Numbered from the stretch's first letter, positions 1 to 7,304 are shown. The stretch: 12,116 bases of DNA from Actinomycetes bacterium (GCA_023423475.1 JAFAFN010000590.1:1-12116); one strand, 5' to 3'. Notes: generated by a model not told the origin, from the letters alone. Made by a program: numbers and translations.

Positions 1-2008
1 ACGGACCGTCGAGCTCGAGTCCCTCGATGAAGCGATCGACGAACGCCCTGTTGCGGACACGGCGCATCGGCGGGAGCAGCTGGAGCATCTGCTCGCGGTA
101 GCGGGCCTCGGCGAGTCGGGAGTCGCACACCGCCACCACACCTCGGTCGGTCGCCGTGCGGATCAGTCGGCCGACGCCCTGGGCGAGCTGCATGCCCGCG
201 GCCGGCACCGAGACCGCCATGAACGCGCGCTCGTCGCCGACGAGCTCGGACCGGGCCTCGACGATGGGGTCGCTCGGCACGGGGAACGGGATCTTGTCGA
301 GCACGACCGCGCTGCAGGTCGTGCCGGGACTGGACATGCCCGTCCAGAAGCTCGCCGTCGCGAACAGGCAGGCGTGCTCCTCGGTGACGAAGCGCTCCTG
401 GAGCACGGGGTTCGGAGCGTCGCCCTGTGAGAGCAGCACGAAGTCGTCGCCGAGCGCGGCCCGGCAGCGCTCCACCGTCGCTCGCAGCATCGAGTTCGAC
501 GTGAACAGCGCGAGCGTGCGGCCGTTGCAGGCCCGGATGAGGTGCTCGATCTCCGCGGCGACCTGTTCGGGCCACTGCGGCTGGTTCGGCCGAGCGATCT
601 TGGGCACGTAGAGCAGCGCGTGGTCCTGGAAGTTGAACGGCGATGCCACCGAGATGAACGTGGCGTCGAGCCCGAGGCGCTTCGCGGTCCCGGGATCGAG
701 CGTCGCCGAGCAGCACACGACGGTGAGCTCATCGTCCTCCCAGGCCCGCTTGCGGAGCGTCGCGGCGACGTCGATGCGCGTGAGTCGGACCGCGTGTCGA
801 TCGGAGCGGGTGGTCTCGACCCAGCAGACCGCACCCGGCTCGAGCTTGCCGAGCAGGGCCTGCGTGTCGTTGACCGCGGACTCGGCGGTGCGCACGGCGC
901 GGTCGATGCGGTGTCGGGCCGAGGACTCCCCGGCGTTCTTCGCCGCGACGCGGAGGCTGTTGAGCGCACGGTCCGACGCGGACAGCGCGGAGGACAGCGC
1001 ACCGCTGAGGGCGACACCGGGGCCGTCGTGCAGACGCAGCGAGGTCGGCGTGCCACCCTGGTGGCCGCGGTTCGCCGCCACCGCGACCAGCTCGCCCTGG
1101 AGCGCCGCCTCGAGGGTCTCCGCAGCGGTCCGCAGCGAGCGGGACACGATCTCGTCGCCCGCGACGCAGCGGTCGTGCACCCTGGCGAGGTTCGCGAGCC
1201 GGCCTGCGGTCATCTCGATCGACAGCGATCCGACGATGGAGTCCTCGAACTCGTGCGCCTCGTCGATCACGAGCTGGGTGTGCGGCGGCAGCAGCGTCCG
1301 GCCCGTCTGGATGTGTGCCCCGTAGAGGTGCGCGTTGACGACGACGATCTTGGCCGCCTCGGCACGTTCGCGGGCCCGCTCGGACCAGCACTCCTCGGAG
1401 TACGAGCACCGTGAGGCTCCGACGCACTCTCCCGGTCCCACCGAGACCGCTCCCCAGGCCTTCCAGTGCGGGGTGAACGGCAGCTCGGCCATGTCGCCGG
1501 ACGTGGTCGACTCGGACCACTCGAGGATCTGCTCGACCTCGGCGACCAGCGCCTCGTCGTCGAGCTCGTCGCTGCCGGCGGTCGGTTCGTCCATGTCGAG
1601 GCGTTGCTGGGTGGCGCCGTGCAGCTGGACCCGCACCTCGGACGCGGCGGCTTCGCAGAGGTAGTTGGAACGCCCCTTGAGCACGGCGTAGTCGACGGGC
1701 ACGTCGAGCACCGACGCAAGGAAGGGCAGCTCGACCTCGGCCAGCTGGTCCTGGAGCGCACGGGACGACGTCACCACGACCGTGCGCGTGCCACGGGTCG
1801 CCGCCGCGACCGCGGGGAGCAGGTAGGCCAGCGACTTCCCCACGCCCGTCGGACCCTGCACCGCCAGGTGCTGCCCGCTACGGAAGGCGTCGTCGACCGC
1901 CTCGACCATCTCACGCTGGGACGGCCGGTCCTCGCCGTCGGGGATCGAGGCGACCACCGTCGTCAACAGGTCGCCGGGCGCGACGGAGGGACTGGCGGTC
2001 GGGGACAT
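1..2008 (-). CDS. dinG: DinG/XPD-family ATP-dependent DNA helicase (C-terminus cut by window edge)
   Basis: Superfamily 2 iron-sulfur helicase, expected to unwind DNA 5'-3' in repair or R-loop removal. I read an uninterrupted minus-strand frame of 669 codons from ATG at 2008. It shows a Q-motif-like SQRE near residue 30, a Walker A GPTGVGKS at 52-59, a DEAH box at 249-252, and motif VI QGVGRLIR at 610-617. Four cysteines between the Walker A and DEAH boxes (C118, C195, C201, C207) match the 4Fe-4S ligands of XPD/DinG proteins. The visible end (VRNRAFVDRFIEG) lies close to the usual C-terminus, so probably only a few residues are missing. No clear Shine-Dalgarno precedes the ATG. The gene begins 31 bp after the stop of the LPXTG protein gene and may share its transcript. 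The family call is firm; the symbol follows common actinobacterial usage. Confidence 0.93.
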   Translation of the reverse strand, partial: MSPTASPSVAPGDLLTTVVASIPDGEDRPSQREMVEAVDDAFRSGQHLAVQGPTGVGKSLAYLLPAVAAATRGTRTVVVTSSRALQDQLAEVELPFLASVLDVPVDYAVLKGRSNYLCEAAASEVRVQLHGATQQRLDMDEPTAGSDELDDEALVAEVEQILEWSESTTSGDMAELPFTPHWKAWGAVSVGPGECVGASRCSYSEECWSERARERAEAAKIVVVNAHLYGAHIQTGRTLLPPHTQLVIDEAHEFEDSIVGSLSIEMTAGRLANLARVHDRCVAGDEIVSRSLRTAAETLEAALQGELVAVAANRGHQGGTPTSLRLHDGPGVALSGALSSALSASDRALNSLRVAAKNAGESSARHRIDRAVRTAESAVNDTQALLGKLEPGAVCWVETTRSDRHAVRLTRIDVAATLRKRAWEDDELTVVCCSATLDPGTAKRLGLDATFISVASPFNFQDHALLYVPKIARPNQPQWPEQVAAEIEHLIRACNGRTLALFTSNSMLRATVERCRAALGDDFVLLSQGDAPNPVLQERFVTEEHACLFATASFWTGMSSPGTTCSAVVLDKIPFPVPSDPIVEARSELVGDERAFMAVSVPAAGMQLAQGVGRLIRTATDRGVVAVCDSRLAEARYREQMLQLLPPMRRVRNRAFVDRFIEGLELDGP

Positions 2009-2039
2009 CGGCCCAAGACTAGGAGCGGACCGAGGGCCC

Positions 2040-2909
2040 TCAGTGGAGCCTGCGCCCCGGAGGGCTCGGTGCTCGTCGGCCACGGATCATCAACACGAGG
2101 CCGCAGGCCGTCATGACCACCGCGAGTGCGACGAGCGAGCCGATGCCGGCGCCGGTGAAGGGCAGGCGGCCGGGGGTCCCGCCGCTGGACGGCCCGGAGC
2201 CGCCACCCGGACCCAGCGGCGGTCGAACGGCCGCATCGGTGGGACGCGGCGTGCTGATCGACGTCGTCGGCCCCGGGCCGGTGGTGCTCGGACCTGCCGT
2301 CGTCGGCACCGCGGTCGTCGGCCCTGTGGTCGTGGTCGGGCAGGCGTCGCCCCACACCACCAGTGAGCGCACGGTGCCGGTCGCGCCCTGGAGCTCGTTC
2401 CCGGTCGTCGCCGGCAGATGCGCCCTGAACATGGCGTACCAGATCGCGCCGGGTGCGAGGTTCGGTGCGTGGTGCTCGAGGTCGCCGTCGAGCACCGTCG
2501 CCGGGATCTCGACACGGGCGCCACTGGCACAGGTCGCCGGTGCGGCTCCCACGGACGGTGTCCACGGTTCGATGCACACGTCGAGTCCGATGCGGAGCGC
2601 GTCGAGCACTTCACCGGTGGGCTCGAGGGTCACCTCGATGGCGAGTGGGCCGTCGGTGGTGTTCTCGACGGTCATCGGCCACTGCCGGGTCGACCCCGGC
2701 GCCAGGTCGGGGAAGTCGATCGTGTCCGAGGTGCCCGCCGGATCGGCGTCACCGCCCCCGCAGAGCTGCGCTGCTGCGTCGCCGAGCGCGATCACCAGCA
2801 CGATCGTCACCACTGCCGCCGCGACGAGGCCCGTGGCGGGCCCGCCGAGGCGGGGACGGCCGCGGTCCATCACCGGTCGCCGTCCCACGTGTCGGTCGTC
2901 CCGGTTCAT
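2040..2909 (-). CDS. Secreted, LPXTG-anchored surface protein of the SipW/TasA-like operon
   Basis: Predicted 289-residue cell-wall protein, last of four overlapping genes. A basic N-terminus (to about residue 20) is followed by a hydrophobic segment at 24-47 ending in DAAA, a plausible signal peptide. Residues about 60-190 form a beta-rich domain with an APGSTRQWPMTVENTTDG stretch, reminiscent of the 'LxPG...VxNxG' part of TasA/CalY-like proteins, and cysteines C112, C127 and C190. A Thr/Pro-rich stalk (191-245) leads to LPFTG at 249-253, a hydrophobic helix at 254-275 and a basic RGRR tail, the layout of a class A sortase substrate. The ATG at 2909 overlaps the RCC1 gene stop as ATGA, which favours it over the in-frame ATG at 2870. 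No sortase gene is visible. The wall-anchor reading is strong; the ectodomain family is inferred and its function unknown. Confidence 0.85.
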   Translation of the reverse strand: MNRDDRHVGRRPVMDRGRPRLGGPATGLVAAAVVTIVLVIALGDAAAQLCGGGDADPAGTSDTIDFPDLAPGSTRQWPMTVENTTDGPLAIEVTLEPTGEVLDALRIGLDVCIEPWTPSVGAAPATCASGARVEIPATVLDGDLEHHAPNLAPGAIWYAMFRAHLPATTGNELQGATGTVRSLVVWGDACPTTTTGPTTAVPTTAGPSTTGPGPTTSISTPRPTDAAVRPPLGPGGGSGPSSGGTPGRLPFTGAGIGSLVALAVVMTACGLVLMIRGRRAPSPPGRRLH

Positions 2910-4345
2910 GGAGCGACCAACAGGATCGTGGTGGCACTGCCGACGGCCACGGCGACCGCCGATGCAGCGAGCGGCAGTTGCGACGCCGGCTGGCGGAGCA
3001 CCGCGCCGGGCACGACGGCGTCGGGTCCGGGTCCGACGCCCAGCTGGCCCGACGCGTTCGACCCCCAGCAGTAGGCCGACGACGTGGCGGGTGCGCCAGA
3101 GAGCACGCAGAAGGTGCTCGACGCCGTCGGACCTCGCCCCGCGGCCAGGCCGGACGCGGTGCCGAGGGGCAGCTGCGAGGCGCCGGTCCCCACCCTGGCG
3201 ACCTCGGTCGCGGTGCGCACCACGTTCGAGCTCGTCCCGGTGTCGATCGTGATGTCGGCACCGAGCTGACCAGAGCGGTTCGTGCCCCAGCAGTACGGGG
3301 TGCCGTCGTGCAGCACGCACGCGGAGCTGGCGCCGACTGCCACCTCGGTCACCAACGCCGTCGCCGGCAGGGACGATGCCGGAGCGGTCTGGACCGGAAT
3401 CGGAACGGTCTGGGCGACTCCGGGAAGGCCGGTTCCGTCTCCAAGCTGACCGTATCCAGACCAGCCCCAGCACCACGCGGATCCTGATGCCACCGCGCAG
3501 ACAGTCTCGGGTCCCAGCGAGACGTCGGTGACCGCACCGGTGCTCCACATCGCAACCGTGGCTACGGGCACCGTCACGCCGGTCGCAGAATTGATTCCGT
3601 TGCCGAGCCGTCCGTGGAGTCGGCTGCCCCAGCAGTACAGGCGTCCTGCAGCGATGGCGCACGCGTAGGCGCCCTGACCGCTGCCGCCGGTCTCGACATC
3701 GGTCACCGTCCCGGCAGGCAGGGTCGAGCCGGCGGTACCGACCACGGCGACGGCACGAGGCACCGAGCTGGCGAGGAACGAGCCGTCACCGAGCTGGCCC
3801 GAGGTGTTGTCGCCCCAGCAGTACACGCGCCCGGCGGCGACGGCACAGGCGAAGCCGTCCGCCACCGAGACATCGGTGACCGTCGCCGACGACGGGAGCT
3901 GCGAGCCGCCCGGATCGGCCTCGGTGAGCACGGACACCGCCAGCGGATGGTCCGTCGTGGTGCCGTCGCCGAGCTGGCCCATGTCGTTGGAGCCCCAGCA
4001 GGCGGCACGTCCGACGGCGACGGCGCAGCCCGACGTGGTCCCGAGGCTCACCGAGGACACCGAGAGCCCATCGGGGATCGCGCTGCCCGCCGGCACCAGC
4101 ACCCGGACCGCCGTGTTGCGGTCACCCGTGCCGCCCGAGGCGAAGGTCCCGGTGGCGTCGCTGCCCTGCGCCCACCAGAGCGTCGGGACGACGGCCACGT
4201 CGGTGTCAACCTCCGCACGGTCCGACAGCTCAGCATCCGTCACCGCAGGAGCGGGCACCGCAGCGAGGACGGCGACGGCGAGCCCCGCCGCCAGCGCGAT
4301 CACCGGCAGCGACCCCCTGAGCTCTCGGTCCCCGTGGCGCCGCAT
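2906..4345 (-). CDS. Secreted RCC1-repeat beta-propeller protein
   Basis: Predicted 479-residue exported propeller. The N-terminus has a basic start and a hydrophobic segment at 12-35. Six RCC1-type repeats follow with cores C-x8-C-W-G...GQLGDG: the CWG cysteines are at 116, 176, 238, 292, 352 and 426. A partner cysteine lies 9 residues before the first five and 13 before the last, so each blade probably carries a disulfide. Residues 56-80 (LWWAQGSDATGTF) resemble the second half of a repeat and the last 20 residues the first half, so the ends could close a seventh blade. There is no LPXTG motif or C-terminal membrane helix. The ATG at 4345 shares its A with the preceding signal peptidase stop (TGATG). 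RCC1-like propellers bind proteins or ligands; the partner is unknown. A longer N-terminal start up to 4489 is possible in frame but would overlap the peptidase gene. Confidence 0.88.
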   Translation of the reverse strand: MRRHGDRELRGSLPVIALAAGLAVAVLAAVPAPAVTDAELSDRAEVDTDVAVVPTLWWAQGSDATGTFASGGTGDRNTAVRVLVPAGSAIPDGLSVSSVSLGTTSGCAVAVGRAACWGSNDMGQLGDGTTTDHPLAVSVLTEADPGGSQLPSSATVTDVSVADGFACAVAAGRVYCWGDNTSGQLGDGSFLASSVPRAVAVVGTAGSTLPAGTVTDVETGGSGQGAYACAIAAGRLYCWGSRLHGRLGNGINSATGVTVPVATVAMWSTGAVTDVSLGPETVCAVASGSAWCWGWSGYGQLGDGTGLPGVAQTVPIPVQTAPASSLPATALVTEVAVGASSACVLHDGTPYCWGTNRSGQLGADITIDTGTSSNVVRTATEVARVGTGASQLPLGTASGLAAGRGPTASSTFCVLSGAPATSSAYCWGSNASGQLGVGPGPDAVVPGAVLRQPASQLPLAASAVAVAVGSATTILLVAP

Positions 4346-4896
4346 CAGCTCACCCGGTAGGGCACATCGTCGATCCAGAGGACCGCGCGAGTGCGGCGGC
4401 GGGTCTCGGTCCCGGCAGCCCAACAGGCCCAGCCGGCCAGTGCACCCGCCACGAAGACCGCCCACGGGCTGTCGAGTGCGGTCATCCATCGACCGACGAG
4501 CGGCACGGATCCGACCACGAGGTCCGCCGTCGCGGCGACGTGGGGGCGCGGGTCGGGACCGGGGTTGGCGTCGCCCTGCAGGGTCATCGACATCGTGCCG
4601 TCCGTCGGGTCCACGACCGAGAGGTCCACCACACGGTGGGTGACCCGCGATCCGTCGTCGCGTTCGACGCTCACGACCGCGCCGGGCTCGAGTGCCGCCG
4701 CGGGGGTCGACCGGGCGATGGCCAGGGAGCCGACGGGCAGCGACGGCTCCATCGACGAGCCGGCGACGATCAGGGGTCGCAGGTCGAGGACCGCGGCGGC
4801 CGCCACGAGCAGCAGACAGGCACAGCCCAGCACCGCGCCGAGGTCGAGCAGGCGTCGACGGGGTCGACGGGGCCGACGGCCACCGTGATCAGACAC
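4345..4896 (-). CDS. sipW: ER-type (SipW-class) signal peptidase I
   Basis: Membrane serine peptidase of the S26B type, 183 residues, expected to remove signal peptides of TasA-like substrates. A very basic N-terminus (RRPRRPRRR) precedes a membrane helix at about 17-40, then the box with nucleophile S48 (GSSMEP). The basic residue is H87 in VTHRVV rather than the lysine of ordinary bacterial LepB enzymes, and QGDANPGPDP (D109, D115) supplies the acidic box; this is the Ser-His arrangement of archaeal, eukaryotic and SipW enzymes. A second hydrophobic helix lies at about 144-162, with a basic stretch after it. The start is GTG at 4896, overlapping the end of the TasA-like gene by 8 bp, with a GGAG-like sequence about 9 bases upstream. 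It sits between the TasA-like gene and the RCC1 gene, as expected for a dedicated processing enzyme. The symbol denotes the class, not proven orthology to Bacillus SipW. Confidence 0.9.
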   Translation of the reverse strand: MSDHGGRRPRRPRRRLLDLGAVLGCACLLLVAAAAVLDLRPLIVAGSSMEPSLPVGSLAIARSTPAAALEPGAVVSVERDDGSRVTHRVVDLSVVDPTDGTMSMTLQGDANPGPDPRPHVAATADLVVGSVPLVGRWMTALDSPWAVFVAGALAGWACWAAGTETRRRTRAVLWIDDVPYRVS

Positions 4897-5470
4897 CCGC
4901 CTGCTCCGCGACGAAGTCGAAGGTCACCGTGGCCGACCCGCCGCCGGTGCCGACGACGGAATCGGGCAGCCCGACCGCGATGCAGAGGTCGACGGCATCC
5001 CCTCCGGCGAGGGGGACGTCGGCGAACGCCACGCTGCCGATCGGCTCATCGATCGCGTAGGGCGCCACGGCGCCGGCGACGACCCCCGCGTCGCAGGCGG
5101 TGCCGGTGGTCGGGACCACCGACATGAGCAGCTCCTCGGGCGTGTCCGGTCCAAGTGGGTCGAGCTCGAGCGAGGTGGCGAGCGACAGGTCGGCATCGAC
5201 GTCGCCGATGTTCGCGACCTCGAGAGGGGAGTAGACCGTCTCGCCCGGCGCGATCCGGTCCGCCCCGGCGACGACCAGCTCGTAGGGCACCGGGTTGCCC
5301 TGCTCTCCGTCGACGGTGATGTCCAGCGTCCCCACGGTGAAGCCAGCGGTCACCTCGGCGGAGTCGGAGAACGCCGCCGAGGTGAGGATCCCTCCGAGTG
5401 CGAGCACGCCGCCCACTCCCAGGAGGATCCGCAGACGATCACCGAACATCGATCCCACGGTCGTCGACAT
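4889..5470 (-). CDS. TasA/CalY-like secreted protein with SipW-type signal peptide
   Basis: Predicted 193-residue exported protein, first gene of the surface operon. The N-terminus has RLR (12-14), a hydrophobic stretch at 15-30 and then TSAAFSDSAEVTAGFTVGTLDI, with the 'AAF-S/N-D ... F..GTLD' pattern that follows the signal peptide in Bacillus TasA and camelysin. The mature part contains an APGETVYSPLEVANIGDVDA segment, again like TasA, with cysteines C123 and C156 and no C-terminal membrane helix. TasA forms extracellular matrix fibres and camelysin is a surface protease-like protein; which activity, if any, applies here cannot be told. I chose the ATG at 5470 because GGAAGG lies 8 bases upstream; an in-frame GTG at 5479 overlaps that ribosome site. 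The 3' end overlaps the signal peptidase gene by 8 bp. Confidence 0.85.
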   Translation of the reverse strand: MSTTVGSMFGDRLRILLGVGGVLALGGILTSAAFSDSAEVTAGFTVGTLDITVDGEQGNPVPYELVVAGADRIAPGETVYSPLEVANIGDVDADLSLATSLELDPLGPDTPEELLMSVVPTTGTACDAGVVAGAVAPYAIDEPIGSVAFADVPLAGGDAVDLCIAVGLPDSVVGTGGGSATVTFDFVAEQAGV

Positions 5471-5478
5471 CTCGAGCA

Positions 5479-5486
5479 CCTTCCCA
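5479..5486 (-). promoter_or_regulatory. Ribosome binding site of the TasA-like gene
   Basis: A GGGAAGG sequence on the minus strand lies about 8 bases before the ATG at 5470. It is the clearest Shine-Dalgarno in the four-gene operon and decides against the in-frame GTG at 5479. The three downstream genes start within the ends of their predecessors and appear to depend on translational coupling. Confidence 0.6.
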
Positions 5487-5560
5487 TCGACATCATTGCG
5501 TCCACACTGTGTCGGCAGACGCGGGAGGACGCTGAAGTCGATGGATCCGGATGGACCAAG

Positions 5561-5607
5561 GACATGGTCCGCCCGACCCAGCGCGTCGGCGCCGGGCGGA
5601 CCATGTC
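5561..5607 (-). terminator. Strong 15-bp stem-loop, probable former terminator of the glcD-like/ilvX-like operon
   Basis: GACATGGTCCGCCCG (5561-5575) is repeated exactly as its reverse complement at 5593-5607, with a 17-base loop. No T-run follows on either strand, so it would be a hairpin-only terminator; an operator or other RNA structure is also possible. If the insertion sequence is removed in thought, the hairpin begins about 6 bases past the junction beside the end of the ThDP enzyme gene, which favours a terminator for that operon. Confidence 0.5.
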
Positions 5608-5613
5608 GTCAGT

Positions 5614-5634
5614 GCTCTGACCCTGATATTGCAG
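5614..5634 (+). repeat. Left terminal inverted repeat of the IS1380-family element
   Basis: Begins GCTCTGACCCTGATATT and matches the reverse complement of 7284-7304 at 19 of 21 positions; similarity continues a few more bases if one gap is allowed (a shared TGGGT). Confidence 0.85.
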
Positions 5635-5740
5635 GTGGGTTGGGGTTGTTGATGCTGTGAGCGCGACAAGTGCCCCTGCTGGCTGGCACGATTCGAAGTG
5701 CGACCTACGAATTGTGACCGGCCAGAGGAGCACCTGACAG

Positions 5741-7147
5741 GTGAACGCTACCGCGCTGTTGTTCGACGCTGGTGAGACCGTTGCTCGTCCCCGACGCCAA
5801 GCGGCCCGGCTGGCGGTGGAACGCTCCGGTGATGACGTGACCGGGATCGCTGGGGCGGCGTTGTGGGGTCCATTCTTGGACCGCTTGAACGTGGTCGACG
5901 CGGCGGACGAGATCGGGCTCCGTCCGATCGGCTCGGGTGGCTACACCGGTGGCGAGTGCTACCGGACCCTGGTCGAGGTGCTCCTCGCTGGCGGTGATTT
6001 CCTCTCGGATCGGTCGCTGCTCGCTGGGGCGACCCAGCGGCTCCGGGGAGCGCATCGGTTGCCGTCACACACCACGTTGTTTCGGTTCTGCGCGGGCGCG
6101 GATCTCGGTCGGGCGCAGAAGGCTGCGGCGGTGAACCGCACGATGCTGGCTCGGGCGTGGGCGATGGGGTTCGGGCCTTCGGGCGGGGTCGTCACGATCG
6201 ACCCGGACGCGACGGGTGTCGCGACCTACGGACCTGGCAAGGAAGGGTCCAGGTTCAGCTACAGCGGTCAGACAGGGCTGTCGCCGCTGCTCGGCATGTG
6301 CGGCGAGACCGGTGACGTGCTCGCGGTTCGAGCCCGCTCCGGGAGCGCGAACCCGGGCCGGGCGATGGGCAGCTTCATCAGCGAATGCGTCTCGGCGATC
6401 CCGCGTCAGGTCCGCGCCGAGAAGAACCTGTGGGTCCGGATCGATTCCGCCGGGTTCCAACTCGAGGTGTTCGACACCTGTGACCGGCTCGGCGCCGCGT
6501 TCAGTGTGACTGCCCGCCAGCAAGCCAACGTGCGAGCAGCGATCGAGACGCTCGCTGCGGACCCCGACACGGTGTGGGTCCCGGCGCTCGGCGCCGAGCA
6601 CGCCCTGGGTTCCGAGATCGCCGAAACCCACCTCGATGTCGGTGTTCGTCACGTCGGTTCCCGACGTCGCCTCCGGTTGATCGTGCGGCGTCAACGCCGC
6701 AGCGTCGGAGACCAACTCTCCTTCGATGACCTCGATGGGTGGCGGTTCCACGCGATCGTGACGAACCTGCCCGCTTGGTTCGCTCCACCCGAGGAGGTCG
6801 AAGCACATCACCGGCTCCGAGGCGGGGTCCCCGAAGACACCATCCGGCAACTCAAGGAGGACTACGGACTCATCCACGCACCGGTCGGCAACTTCTTCGG
6901 GAACTGGCTCTGGTGGCACGCATGCGCGCTCGCACACAACATCGGGCACTGGATCCGCGACCACTTCCTCCCCGAAGAGTTCCGACGCTGCCGCGGCAAA
7001 CGACTCCGAATCGCGTTCTTCAACGCCCCCGCCCGAGTCGTGACCCACGCACGCGGCCTTCAGCTCCGCCTCCCCAGATCACACCGCTGGGGCGCAGAGT
7101 TCATCGCAGCACTTACCAGGATCCGAGCACTCCCAGCCTTCGCCTGA
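5741..7147 (+). CDS. IS1380-family DDE transposase
   Basis: Full-length 468-residue transposase that would cut and paste the surrounding element. The likely catalytic triad is D154 (VVTIDPDATG), D235 (WVRIDSAGF) and E365 (GGVPEDTIRQLKEDYG), with the spacing expected of an RNase H-like DDE domain interrupted by a beta-rich insertion before the glutamate. The HRLRGGVPEDTIRQLK segment followed by GLIHAP and a Trp/His-rich helix (NWLWWHACALAHNI) is typical of the family. The N-terminal segment (about 1-130) should hold the DNA-binding domain. Translation starts at GTG 5741, with AGAGGAG at 5724-5730. No frameshift or stop interrupts the frame, so the element may be active. It is the only plus-strand gene in the window. 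Confidence 0.92.
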   Translation: MNATALLFDAGETVARPRRQAARLAVERSGDDVTGIAGAALWGPFLDRLNVVDAADEIGLRPIGSGGYTGGECYRTLVEVLLAGGDFLSDRSLLAGATQRLRGAHRLPSHTTLFRFCAGADLGRAQKAAAVNRTMLARAWAMGFGPSGGVVTIDPDATGVATYGPGKEGSRFSYSGQTGLSPLLGMCGETGDVLAVRARSGSANPGRAMGSFISECVSAIPRQVRAEKNLWVRIDSAGFQLEVFDTCDRLGAAFSVTARQQANVRAAIETLAADPDTVWVPALGAEHALGSEIAETHLDVGVRHVGSRRRLRLIVRRQRRSVGDQLSFDDLDGWRFHAIVTNLPAWFAPPEEVEAHHRLRGGVPEDTIRQLKEDYGLIHAPVGNFFGNWLWWHACALAHNIGHWIRDHFLPEEFRRCRGKRLRIAFFNAPARVVTHARGLQLRLPRSHRWGAEFIAALTRIRALPAFA

Positions 7148-7283
7148 CCGGCCAGGCCAACGAGCACCTTCCGACGCCGGACAACACAGAGCCACCGCAG
7201 CACCCGTCACCGTCACGTCCCCGAACGCCCCCACCAAGCCGAGCCCACCAAACCCCGGCCCAGACCACCCGGCCACACACCCA

Positions 7284-7304
7284 CTGAAATATCCGGGTCA
7301 GAGC
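7284..7304 (-). repeat. Right terminal inverted repeat of the IS1380-family element
   Basis: Reads GCTCTGACCCGGATATTTC on the minus strand and pairs with 5614-5634. Its outer bases overlap the last codons of the upstream gene: the CTC-TGA that ends the ThDP enzyme lies at 7303-7298, inside this repeat. Confidence 0.85.

Larger units (their letters stand above)
5471..5613. other. Intergenic region upstream of the surface operon
   Basis: This 143-bp stretch separates the TasA-like gene from the left end of the insertion sequence and should hold the operon promoter. I see the hairpin at 5561-5607, a smaller overlapping inverted repeat (GGACCA...TGGTCC, 5553-5570) and the ribosome site at 5479-5486, but no convincing -35/-10 pair. 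Plausible translated frames crossing it have unlikely composition and no family resemblance. Confidence 0.5.
5614..7304 (+). mobile_element. Complete IS1380-family insertion sequence (1691 bp)
   Basis: The element is bounded by 21-bp imperfect inverted repeats (5614-5634 and 7284-7304) and carries one intact transposase. Its size suits the IS1380 family. Outside the repeats I see only a shared GT dinucleotide (5612-5613 and 7305-7306), not the 4-5 bp duplication usual for the family, so the duplication was lost, the ends differ slightly from my choice, or the flanks were rearranged. It sits between the ThDP enzyme gene and the surface operon, and its transposase is transcribed away from the latter. 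The 157 bases between the transposase stop and the right end hold no gene that I can recognise. Confidence 0.88.

Noticed and set aside
2757..2765. Possible lipoprotein cysteine (C50, AQLC) in the LPXTG protein
   Set aside because: The residue before the cysteine is Leu, not the small residue a lipobox needs; AAA just before it fits an ordinary signal-peptidase site.
2910..3662. Upstream extension of the LPXTG protein frame
   Set aside because: This part is an out-of-phase shadow of the RCC1 gene; the coupled ATGA at 2909 and the signal peptide after it mark the true start.
5715..7155. Direct repeat TGACCGGCCAG at 5715-5725 and 7145-7155 bracketing the transposase gene
   Set aside because: An 11-bp match between GC-rich segments within 1.7 kb is not unlikely by chance, and it does not lie at the element ends.
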